Source: Anaerolineales bacterium
GTDB lineage: Bacteria; Chloroflexota; Anaerolineae; Epilineales; JAANWY01
Assembly: GCA_018263655.1 (NCBI GenBank)
Contig: JAANWY010000119.1
Location: 1 to 6,620 of the forward strand
Length of the DNA: 6,620 nucleotides
Direction of reading: 5' to 3'
The position numbers and the translations under genes are program-made. The notes under the pieces are model-generated. The model saw only the letters and a program-made list of their open reading frames with translations. It did not search any database and was not told where the DNA came from. Below are positions 1-5,298 of the stretch, in pieces; position 1 is the first letter of the stretch; every line of letters starts with the position of its first letter.

Positions 1-148
1 TTTTTCGGAACTTGTCGTCGCTCTCTGATCAAGCGCCCCACGTTGGGCGAAGGTCTCCTGACCAAGCCCGTTTCGCCTCGGTCAGGAGACCTTCGGCGAT
101 CAAAGCGGCCGCCCCCATTTTTCGGAATGCGTCGTCACTCTCGGGTCA
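1..148. repeat. Imperfect 31-bp direct repeat flanking a palindrome at the htrA 3' end
   Basis: Positions 1-31 and 118-148 match at 25 of 31 bases, both starting TTTTTCGGAA. The copy at 118-148 contains the stop codon of the minus-strand protease gene, and the copy at 1-31 also ends in TCA, so it reads as a second TGA on the minus strand. The palindromic element at 44-104 lies between them. The copies are 117 bp apart. This looks like a duplication of the gene's 3' edge made during or after insertion of the palindrome. I see no gene in 1-145; open frames there have no family signature. Confidence 0.6.
44..104. repeat. Palindromic interspersed repeat, copy 1
   Basis: A perfect 16-bp inverted repeat, CGAAGGTCTCCTGACC at 48-63 against 80-95, encloses a 16-nt spacer. 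The 61-bp block 44-104 matches 6521-6581 at 57 of 61 bases, so this is a dispersed repeat and not a chance hairpin. It lies just downstream of the minus-strand htrA stop. It could act as an RNA stem-loop protecting or ending that transcript, but no T-run follows it on either strand, so it is not a canonical intrinsic terminator. Confidence 0.8.
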
Positions 149-1345
149 GGCCTCCGGCCTTTCCCCTAGAGTCGCCACCAGCGTGAGTTCCTCACCAACA
201 CGGTTGACGCGCAATTCAACACCCTCTCCGATCTGCCGGCGCATCAAGACGTTCATGAACGGATTATCTTCGTTGATCGCCTCGCCGTCGATGCTCAGTA
301 TGACGTCTCCATGGCGCAGGCCGGCGGCCTCAGCCGGCGAACCCGCTACCACCGCCTCAACCCGAGCGCCCTGATCGACACTCAACGCATACGTTGCCTT
401 GATGTCTGGCGTCACCATGTGAGCTTCCACCCCGAGATACGGCCGGCGCACCCGCCCCTCGGCGATGAGCTGGGGAACAATGTCCCGAACCGTGCTGCTC
501 GGAATGGCAAAACCGATGCCTTGCACAATCTCCTCGGAGTCGCGCTCACGGCGAATCAGAATCGTGACCACGCCGACAGCTTCACCCTGCATGTCCAACA
601 GTGGACCGCCAGAGTTGCCCCGATTGATGGCGGCGTCAGTCTGAATCAAGTTCTCCAGCGCGTATTCTTGATCTTTCGGGACTACCTGCCGGCCCAGACC
701 ACTAACGACGCCGGCGGTAACCGTGTTCCGAAAACCGCCCAGCGCGCTACCGATAGCAATCACCCGCTGACCTGGTTGGAGATCAGATGACGCTCCAAAA
801 GTCACGGGTGTCAGGCTCACGCCGTCAACTCTGACGACGGCGAGATCTGTCAGTTCATCAACACCCACCCGCGTGCCGACCGCCTCCTCCCCGTTCGGTA
901 AGACGACGCGTAGGCTGTCAGCGTCGCGAACGACATGCTCATTGGTTACAATATAGCCTTCACGATCGAACACAATCCCCGACCCTAGCGCTTTCGGCTC
1001 TGCACTGCCCTCGCCATCAGACCCCGTTCGCAAGTTGACCACTGTTACCACAGAGGCCAAGTTACGCCGCACAACCCCGGTGGTAACCTCATCAAGATCC
1101 GGGAGAGGCGTAGGGGAGGGCGTCGGAAGTACAGTCGGTGTCGGGGAGAGCGTGACTCTCGGCTGTGTCGCGGTAGGTGTGGCGTGCGGTGTAGGTGTCT
1201 CAAGCTGAGTCAGAGCAGTCTGTACAATCTCCATGTCGTCGAACCGCAACACGGCAATGGTTCCCAACATGCCGGCTACCAGGCCTGTCACCAGGCTCAC
1301 GACGACGACTGTTAGGCATCCAGCGCCTTGCGGCTGGTCAAGCAT
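146..1345 (-). CDS. htrA: HtrA/DegP-family trypsin-like serine protease with PDZ domain
   Basis: A membrane-anchored serine protease for quality control of misfolded proteins outside the cytoplasmic membrane. The 399-residue product has one hydrophobic segment at about 11-33 (signal anchor), a Thr/Pro-rich linker at about 48-83, a trypsin-like domain at about 90-295 and one PDZ domain at about 303-395. The catalytic triad is visible: His137 in TNEHVV, Asp167 in LTDLAVV and Ser245 in NRGNSGGP. One PDZ domain and an N-terminal anchor fit the DegS/HtrA-like layout better than two-PDZ DegP. The start at 1345 places the anchor properly and has AGGAG at 1358-1362 (minus strand), 12 nt upstream, a slightly long spacing. 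It is divergent from the foldase lipoprotein at 1654 and has its own consensus promoter. Length and motifs look intact. The family call is secure; the exact substrates are unknown. Confidence 0.95.
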   Translation of the reverse strand: MLDQPQGAGCLTVVVVSLVTGLVAGMLGTIAVLRFDDMEIVQTALTQLETPTPHATPTATQPRVTLSPTPTVLPTPSPTPLPDLDEVTTGVVRRNLASVVTVVNLRTGSDGEGSAEPKALGSGIVFDREGYIVTNEHVVRDADSLRVVLPNGEEAVGTRVGVDELTDLAVVRVDGVSLTPVTFGASSDLQPGQRVIAIGSALGGFRNTVTAGVVSGLGRQVVPKDQEYALENLIQTDAAINRGNSGGPLLDMQGEAVGVVTILIRRERDSEEIVQGIGFAIPSSTVRDIVPQLIAEGRVRRPYLGVEAHMVTPDIKATYALSVDQGARVEAVVAGSPAEAAGLRHGDVILSIDGEAINEDNPFMNVLMRRQIGEGVELRVNRVGEELTLVATLGERPEA

Positions 1346-1383
1346 AACTTTAGGACACTCCTGTGTGCTGGTGAACGAAGGGT

Positions 1384-1412
1384 ATTATAAAAGGGGGATA
1401 GCGATTTGTCAA
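1384..1412 (-). promoter_or_regulatory. Consensus sigma70-type promoter for htrA
   Basis: Read on the minus strand, TTGACA lies at 1412-1407 and TATAAT at 1389-1384, separated by exactly 17 bp. Both hexamers match the consensus perfectly. The -10 box is about 38 bp upstream of the htrA start codon. The outer two bases of the -35 box (1411-1412) lie inside the 9-bp target duplication of the adjacent MITE-like element, so that insertion abuts this promoter. Confidence 0.85.
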
Positions 1413-1581
1413 CCCGAAGCAGGAATTCTAATTATGGCACGAATTTGGGTGCTGGCCGCATAAGAAGCATGCTGAGTAGGCGTCAGCCGTATCGAAGTGT
1501 GCTTCTTATGCGGCCAGCACGCTTCGATACGCCCACTACTCAACATGCTGGCCACCATAATTAGAATTTCTGAACCCGAAG
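1411..1581. mobile_element. MITE-like element (1420-1572) with 9-bp target duplication
   Basis: Imperfect 18-bp terminal inverted repeats, CAGGAATTCTAATTATGG at 1420-1437 and its complement at 1555-1572 (17 of 18), bound a 153-bp element. The 9-bp direct repeat AACCCGAAG occurs immediately outside both ends, at 1411-1419 and 1573-1581, as expected for a target-site duplication. There is no transposase frame inside, so the element would be non-autonomous and moved by a transposase elsewhere. A 9-bp duplication occurs in several DDE transposase families, including some IS4-group members; I cannot assign one. The identical duplications suggest a fairly recent insertion. It lies between two divergent promoters. 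Confidence 0.85.
1449..1549. repeat. Competing internal inverted repeats of the MITE-like element
   Basis: Three interleaved inverted repeats occupy the interior. A perfect 21-bp pair lies at 1449-1469 and 1500-1520. A pair at 1488-1499 and 1520-1531 forms 12 bp including one G-T wobble. A third pair, 1466-1479 and 1536-1549, matches at 13 of 14. The second and third can stack into one long hairpin, but each is incompatible with the 21-bp pair, because the 3' arm 1500-1520 falls in the loop of the second pair. The transcribed or single-stranded form therefore has two alternative folds. Confidence 0.75.
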
Positions 1582-1589
1582 TTCTCTGG

Positions 1590-1618
1590 TTGCCTGAAAC
1601 AGCATTCCCCACTATAAT
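1590..1618 (+). promoter_or_regulatory. Sigma70-type promoter for the foldase lipoprotein gene
   Basis: TATAAT at 1613-1618 is a perfect -10 box. TTGCCT at 1590-1595 is a partial -35 box with 17-bp spacing. The -35 begins 8 bp after the right target duplication of the MITE-like element, so the element sits just upstream of this promoter without disrupting it. The expected transcript start near 1625 leaves a short leader before the ribosome site. Confidence 0.75.
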
Positions 1619-1640
1619 ATGCCAGTGTGCATTCTGACTG

Positions 1641-1647
1641 AAGGAGG
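1641..1647 (+). promoter_or_regulatory. Strong Shine-Dalgarno AAGGAGG
   Basis: AAGGAGG lies 6 nt before the ATG at 1654, a near-ideal match and spacing. It fixes the start of the lipoprotein gene and implies efficient translation, in contrast to the weak sites in front of the zincin-like gene and folP. Confidence 0.9.
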
Positions 1648-1653
1648 TTATAC

Positions 1654-2679
1654 ATGCGACGCATCCCTGCCATTTTGGCCTTGACTGCTTTCTTGATCGC
1701 GACACTGATAGCTTGCGGCGGTTCTGATACACCTACGCCGCAGCAGCAAAGCCCGCCCACGACAGCTCCAAAGGACCCGGCTCCTACCGAGCCACAACCG
1801 ACCCGGCCGCCTACACCTACAACTCAGCCGGCAGCGAATACGCCGGCCGGCGACTCGGAACCGGGCACGACAATCGAAACCGAGCCGCCGCCGGATGTAG
1901 TGGCAGAAGTCAACGGCGCCCCCATCCCCATGGCCGAGTTCCAGCGCCAGCTCATCGACGCCCGCACGTATCTACTCGGCGAAGGGCTGATAGATCCGGA
2001 CACCGAAGAAGGCCAGGCGGCTCTGAGTGCCCTACGCCAGCGGGTCCTTGACCAACTCATCGATCAAGTCCTCATCAAACAAACCGCCGATGAAATGGGA
2101 CTGACCGTCACTGATGAAGAATTGGAAGCATCGATTTCCAGTATCAAGGAAGACCTGGGCTCCGAAGAGGCCTACGCCGAATCACTGGCCGCCAACAACC
2201 TGGCCGAGGATGAATTCCGCAAGCTCCAGCGGCAGCAACTTCTCAGCCGCAAAGTCATGGATGAGATCACTGCCGAGCTTCCCGACGAAGCCGAGCAGGT
2301 GCATGCCCGCCACATCCTCGTCGAGACGCGGGATGAGGCCGCAGACATCCTCGAGCAATTGAAGGCAGGCGCCAGCTTTGGCGACCTCGCGAAGGAGCAT
2401 TCGATTGACGAAACGACGCGGGAGGACGGCGGTGACCTCGGGTTCTTCCCCCGGAACGTCGTTCTGCCGGCGTTCGAGGAAGTAGCCTTCGATTTGGAAG
2501 TGGGTGAGATCAGCGGCGTCGCCGAGACCGTCTTCGGATACCACATCATCGAAGTGCTTGAGCGCGAAACCCGCCCTATCCCCGACAAAATCAAAGGAGG
2601 TCTCCGCCAACAGCGGATAACCAACTGGCTCGAACTCCGGCGGGCACAAGCCGGCATCAAGCGCTATCTCGAACCGTGA
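1654..2679 (+). CDS. Parvulin-type peptidyl-prolyl isomerase lipoprotein (PrsA/SurA-like)
   Basis: A predicted surface foldase that catalyses cis-trans isomerisation of prolyl bonds in exported proteins. The 341-residue product starts with a lipoprotein signal peptide: basic MRR, a hydrophobic core and the lipobox LIAC with lipidated Cys21. A Thr/Pro/Gln-rich linker runs to about residue 80. A SurA_N-like helical chaperone domain covers about 83-210, beginning VAEVNGAPIP. The parvulin domain spans about 217-304 with VHARHILVE, the GGDLGFF motif at 259-265 and FGYHIIEV near its end. A helical tail rich in Arg and Gln follows. It is divergent from the HtrA-type protease, and a shared role in folding and degradation at the membrane surface is likely. 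I leave the symbol blank because several paralogous types (prsA, surA, ppiC) share this layout. Confidence 0.93.
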   Translation: MRRIPAILALTAFLIATLIACGGSDTPTPQQQSPPTTAPKDPAPTEPQPTRPPTPTTQPAANTPAGDSEPGTTIETEPPPDVVAEVNGAPIPMAEFQRQLIDARTYLLGEGLIDPDTEEGQAALSALRQRVLDQLIDQVLIKQTADEMGLTVTDEELEASISSIKEDLGSEEAYAESLAANNLAEDEFRKLQRQQLLSRKVMDEITAELPDEAEQVHARHILVETRDEAADILEQLKAGASFGDLAKEHSIDETTREDGGDLGFFPRNVVLPAFEEVAFDLEVGEISGVAETVFGYHIIEVLERETRPIPDKIKGGLRQQRITNWLELRRAQAGIKRYLEP

Positions 2680-2718
2680 AACCACGATTGATAGAGTAAC
2701 CAATGGATATCACATACT

Positions 2719-2805
2719 ATTCGCTGCTGTGGCCCATTCGCTGCTGTGGCCCATTCGCCTGCTGTGGCCCATTCGCCTGCTGTGGCCCATTCGCCTGCTG
2801 TGGCC
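2719..2805. repeat. Tandem repeat of a 17/18-bp unit, about five copies
   Basis: The unit ATTCGCCTGCTGTGGCCC (18 bp, with a 17-bp variant lacking one C) occurs at 2719-2735, 2736-2752, 2753-2770, 2771-2788 and 2789-2805, the last one incomplete. The copies are identical except for the one-base indel, so the array is young or kept uniform. It fills most of the gap between the foldase and MBL genes. Copy number is likely to vary between strains by slippage. Confidence 0.92.
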
Positions 2806-2829
2806 GGTCTCCCGACCGAGCCACAGCGG
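2795..2829 (+). repeat. Hairpin carrying the GGTCTCCCGACC core, upstream of the MBL ribosome site
   Basis: GCTGTGGC at 2797-2804 pairs with 2820-2827, and CGGTC at 2805-2809 pairs with GACCG at 2814-2818. The loop is four bases and A2819 is the only bulge. The stem is 13 bp, extendable by two more pairs at its base. Its core at 2806-2822 matches the palindromic repeat at 6529-6545 in 16 of 17 bases, so it appears related to that family. It ends only a few bases before the Shine-Dalgarno-like GAGGT at 2834-2838. Confidence 0.75.
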
Positions 2830-2843
2830 TGTCGAGGTAAACA

Positions 2844-3488
2844 ATGAATATCACGTACTACGGCCACAGCTGCTTCAGAATTCGTGGCAGCGAAGGATCA
2901 ATTGTGACGGACCCGTTTCAGCCATCGGTCGGTTATCCCTTACCCCAAGTCTCGACCGATATCTGCACTGTCAGTCACGACCATCCAGAGCACAATAACA
3001 CCGCCACCCTACGGGGCGACCCCTACATCATCACCGGCCCGGGTGAGTACGAAGTCAGCGGCATCTTCGTCTTCGGTTGGCCATCCTTCCACGACGACGA
3101 GAAGGGTAAGAAACGCGGCCACAACACTATCTATACTTCCGAGGTCGATGGCATCAGTATCGCTCACCTGGGAGACCTCGGTCACGTGCCAGACCAGGCA
3201 ACCGTGGAAGCCATGGGCGACGTCGACGTGTTGCTCATCCCGGTCGGCGGCGAGGTCACGCTGAACGCAGCCATGGCGTCTGATGTGATCAGTCTCATCG
3301 AGCCCAACGTCGTGATTCCAATGCACTACCAGACATCGGTATACGCCGGCGAAGCAGACCTCGATCCTGTGGACAAGTTCCTGAAGGAAATTGGCACGCC
3401 CAACGGTGCTACTGATCACACGGTCCGCATCAGCCAATCTAGCCTGCCGGAGGAAACGCAGGTTATGGTGCTGAAGCCCAAGGCCTAA
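2844..3488 (+). CDS. MBL-fold metal-dependent hydrolase (COG2220/UlaG-like)
   Basis: A predicted cytoplasmic metallo-beta-lactamase-fold hydrolase of unknown substrate, 214 residues, a usual length for compact members. Visible fold motifs are YYGHSCFRI (His8), DPF at 23-25, SHDHPEHN at 44-51 (His45, His47, His50), GPGEYEV near 65-71, HLGDLGH at 108-114 (Asp111) and IPMHY with His161. The usual HxHxDH aspartate is Glu49 here, so the second metal site may differ from the canonical one. The start at 2844 is preferred over 2703 because GAGGT at 2834-2838 is well spaced and the frame from 2703 stops at 2840. It follows the foldase gene by 164 bp of repeat-filled DNA and may be read from the same or its own promoter. 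From memory, closely similar proteins are common in Chloroflexota with no assigned reaction. Confidence 0.9.
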   Translation: MNITYYGHSCFRIRGSEGSIVTDPFQPSVGYPLPQVSTDICTVSHDHPEHNNTATLRGDPYIITGPGEYEVSGIFVFGWPSFHDDEKGKKRGHNTIYTSEVDGISIAHLGDLGHVPDQATVEAMGDVDVLLIPVGGEVTLNAAMASDVISLIEPNVVIPMHYQTSVYAGEADLDPVDKFLKEIGTPNGATDHTVRISQSSLPEETQVMVLKPKA

Positions 3489-3496
3489 TGGACGTG

Positions 3497-3601
3497 GAAG
3501 AAATAAAATGTCCCATTTCGCTCGGCCTGGATCGCCAAATCCAGGCCATGTCCGCTGGATTTGGCAATCCAGCGGGAGCAGGTTGGGATAATTATTTCTT
3601 C
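3497..3601. repeat. Large imperfect palindrome with two internal hairpins (MITE- or REP-like)
   Basis: The terminal inverted repeats GAAGAAATAA (3497-3506) and TTATTTCTTC (3592-3601) are perfect over 10 bp, and TCCCA at 3511-3515 pairs with TGGGA at 3584-3588. Inside are two 9-bp hairpins, 3524-3532/3539-3547 and 3553-3561/3566-3574. The second is close to the reverse complement of the first, so the whole element reads as one palindrome, about 37 of 51 bases per arm by hand alignment. No clear target duplication is seen. It lies between the MBL and zincin-like genes, ending 17 bp before the latter's start. It would form a strong structure in mRNA. Confidence 0.8.
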
Positions 3602-3618
3602 CCGAGCCCTCAGTCGCC

Positions 3619-3990
3619 ATGACACCCGAGTACTTCTACGCGCTGGTCGAGGAGGCCCTGGAGAGCCTGCCCGAAGAAATCGCCCGCACCATGGACAACG
3701 TCGACGTCGTCGTTGAGTCCTGGCCGACCCAAGAGCAACTGCTCAGTGCCGGCGTAACGCCCGGTCGGGGGACGTTGTTCGGCCTGTACCAAGGCGTACC
3801 ACTCACGCGCCGAAACCGTGCGTACACGCTGATGCCGCCGGACAAGATCACGATCTTTCAGGGTCCGATCACGGCTATGCGCAAAACTGACGAAGCCATT
3901 CGCACACAGGTTCGCTGGACTGTAATTCATGAAATCGCCCATCACTTCGGCATCAGCGACGATCGGCTGCGCGAGCTTGGGCGGTATTGA
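3619..3990 (+). CDS. Small zincin-like metallopeptidase family protein (HExxH)
   Basis: A 123-residue protein resembling the Zincin_1 (PF06262-type) family. The zinc motif HEIAHHFGISDDRL starts at His104: His104, Glu105 and His108 form HExxH, and Asp114 or Asp115 after the Gly is the likely third ligand. The N-terminal half has the family features FYALVEEALESLPEE and a GTLFGLYQG segment at about 51-59. There is no signal peptide, so it is probably cytoplasmic. Proteolytic activity has not been generally shown for such small proteins, to my knowledge. The start at 3619 gives the usual family beginning, yet no Shine-Dalgarno sequence precedes it, and the palindrome at 3497-3601 ends just upstream. 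It is 39 bp ahead of folP, suggesting cotranscription. Confidence 0.88.
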   Translation: MTPEYFYALVEEALESLPEEIARTMDNVDVVVESWPTQEQLLSAGVTPGRGTLFGLYQGVPLTRRNRAYTLMPPDKITIFQGPITAMRKTDEAIRTQVRWTVIHEIAHHFGISDDRLRELGRY

Positions 3991-4029
3991 GCAACGGTAG
4001 AAAGGGAAAACAGACGCTTCAGAAGCCCA

Positions 4030-5283
4030 ATGCACACAGCGAGCACGTATCACAACCCCCGCGTTATCCAATTCAAAAACGATGCCGATCGGCGTGAGGA
4101 AATGGCGTCAATTGGCTGCCACGAAGCCGGCATCGACATCATGCTGGACAAAGCCCAGTTCTACACCCTGCGCCTAGACGATGTCCCCTTCGCGGCGGCC
4201 AACATCCTGAAACAAGCCCTCCTGTCAAGTGGGGGTGATGCCGTACTCCACCAAGACCTCTACTTCGGCACAAATCAACTAACAGACGCGCTCCTGGTCG
4301 CGACCTGGAACCAGTATCAGGTCATGCTACACCACCTGGAAGCTCACCCGATGGCCGAAGCCCGTACGCTGGCCACTGAAATCGAGAACACGCTGCGGCG
4401 CTACCAGGACTACCCTCCCGAGCCGATAGCAGCCGGTCACACCGCCCTTGAATGGGGCCGCAAAACATACATCATGGGCATCATCAACGTTACGCCAGAC
4501 TCCTTTTCAGGTGACGGCGTAAGCACCGACATCGATGTGGCCGTACGTCAAGCGCGAGCGTTTGTGGATGCCGGCGCCGACATTTTGGACATCGGCGGCG
4601 AATCGACGCGGCCAGGCTCCGAGCCGATCAGCGCGCGGGTGGAAATGGATCGCGTGCTGCCGGCCGTGGAGTCCATCGCGCAAGAGACGGACGCACCGAT
4701 TTCCATCGACACCTACAAGGCCGAGGTGGCCGCAGCGGCGCTGGATGCCGGCGCCCACATAGTCAACGATGTCTGGGGGCTGCAGATGGATCCGGCGCTG
4801 CCCCCCCTCATCGCCGAGCGCGGTGTGCCGGCCATCATCATGCATAATCGCAGCAAACCGAAGGACGCAGCCCAGGAAGAGCGCCTGGGCGGACGCTATG
4901 TTGGTGTCGAATACGAGAACCTGATGGGGGATATCCTGCGCGAAATCCGGGGCAGCATCGCCATCGCCACCGAGGCCGGCATCGATCCGGCTCACATCAT
5001 CATCGACCCGGGCATCGGCTTCGGCAAAACGGTTGAGCAAAACCTGACCATCGTCGACGAGCTGGATCAACTACGCTCCCTCGGCCGGCCGATCTTGATC
5101 GGGCCATCGCGCAAGTCCTTCATCGGCTATACGCTGGATGCAGCGCCCGACGAGCGGCTGCCCGGTACGGCGGCGACCGTGGTGCTGGGCATCGCTCGCG
5201 GCGCCGACATTGTGCGTGTTCACGATGTACAGGCGCTCAGAGACGTCGTTCGAATGACAGACGCAATTGTGAGACGAATATAG
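4030..5283 (+). CDS. folP: Dihydropteroate synthase with N-terminal extension domain
   Basis: Condenses 6-hydroxymethyl-7,8-dihydropterin pyrophosphate with p-aminobenzoate to give 7,8-dihydropteroate in folate synthesis; the target of sulfonamides. The TIM-barrel domain occupies about 145-417 of 417 residues. Signature motifs are MGIINVTPDSFS (149-160), DIGGESTRPGS (187-197), IDTYK (226-230), NDVWG (246-250), DPGIGFGK (326-333), GPSRKSF (358-364) and RVHDV (396-400). Residues 1-130 form an extra domain, starting RVIQFKND and including AANILKQALLSSGGDAV, which is typical of the longer FolP form known in many Gram-positive and deep-branching bacteria. The Shine-Dalgarno site is weak. The ATG at 4030 is kept because the extension begins within ten residues of it; a later ATG at 4102 would cut into that domain. 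It is 15 bp ahead of the transaldolase/Fsa-family gene. Confidence 0.95.
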   Translation: MHTASTYHNPRVIQFKNDADRREEMASIGCHEAGIDIMLDKAQFYTLRLDDVPFAAANILKQALLSSGGDAVLHQDLYFGTNQLTDALLVATWNQYQVMLHHLEAHPMAEARTLATEIENTLRRYQDYPPEPIAAGHTALEWGRKTYIMGIINVTPDSFSGDGVSTDIDVAVRQARAFVDAGADILDIGGESTRPGSEPISARVEMDRVLPAVESIAQETDAPISIDTYKAEVAAAALDAGAHIVNDVWGLQMDPALPPLIAERGVPAIIMHNRSKPKDAAQEERLGGRYVGVEYENLMGDILREIRGSIAIATEAGIDPAHIIIDPGIGFGKTVEQNLTIVDELDQLRSLGRPILIGPSRKSFIGYTLDAAPDERLPGTAATVVLGIARGADIVRVHDVQALRDVVRMTDAIVRRI

Positions 5284-5298
5284 AGAGGGTGCTAAACA

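Larger units (their letters stand above)
2703..2840 (+). other. Small Cys-rich open frame over the tandem repeat, probably not a functional gene
   Basis: From the duplicated start, a 45-codon frame runs MDITYYSLLWPIR and then four copies of a CCGPFA-type hexapeptide (the last one partial), ending at a TAA at 2838-2840. The stop is three bases before the real MBL start and in the same frame. The first six residues copy the MBL N-terminus apart from Asp for Asn at position 2. There is no good Shine-Dalgarno site; GAG at 2694-2696 is weak. If translated it could act as a leader peptide coupled to the MBL gene. The simpler reading is a by-product of the duplication and repeat. Confidence 0.25.
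2696..2860 (+). repeat. Duplicated translation-start region of the MBL gene (direct repeat)
   Basis: Positions 2696-2719 and 2837-2860 match at 21 of 24 bases. Each copy holds an in-frame TAA, one codon, then ATG and a coding start: MDITYY at 2703 and MNITYY at 2844. The copies are 141 bp (47 codons) apart, so they are in the same frame. Between them lie a tandem repeat and a hairpin. The second copy leads into the full MBL gene; the first leads only into the repeat. This looks like a target or segment duplication that accompanied insertion of the repeat block. Confidence 0.7.

Noticed and set aside
12..374. Plus-strand frame across the left repeat and the htrA 3' end
   Set aside because: It covers repeat DNA and the antisense of the PDZ domain; its product is low-complexity Ser/Arg/Pro with no motif.
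2182..2703. Long minus-strand open frame opposite the foldase gene
   Set aside because: It mirrors the coding strand of a well-supported lipoprotein gene, has no recognisable domain, and is an expected shadow in GC-rich DNA.
2688..2720. Possible promoter TTGATA with TACTAT before the MBL gene
   Set aside because: The spacing is 21 bp and the -10 is poor, and the segment is part of the duplicated start region.
2719..2805. Short regular repeats as a CRISPR array
   Set aside because: The units are contiguous with no unique spacers, and no cas gene is near.
3524..3574. Paired hairpins as an intrinsic terminator after the MBL gene
   Set aside because: No T-run follows either stem, and their mutual reverse-complement relation fits a palindromic repeat element better.
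4507..5070. 187-codon minus-strand frame opposite folP
   Set aside because: It lies entirely within the conserved DHPS barrel on the other strand and has no family motif or ribosome site.
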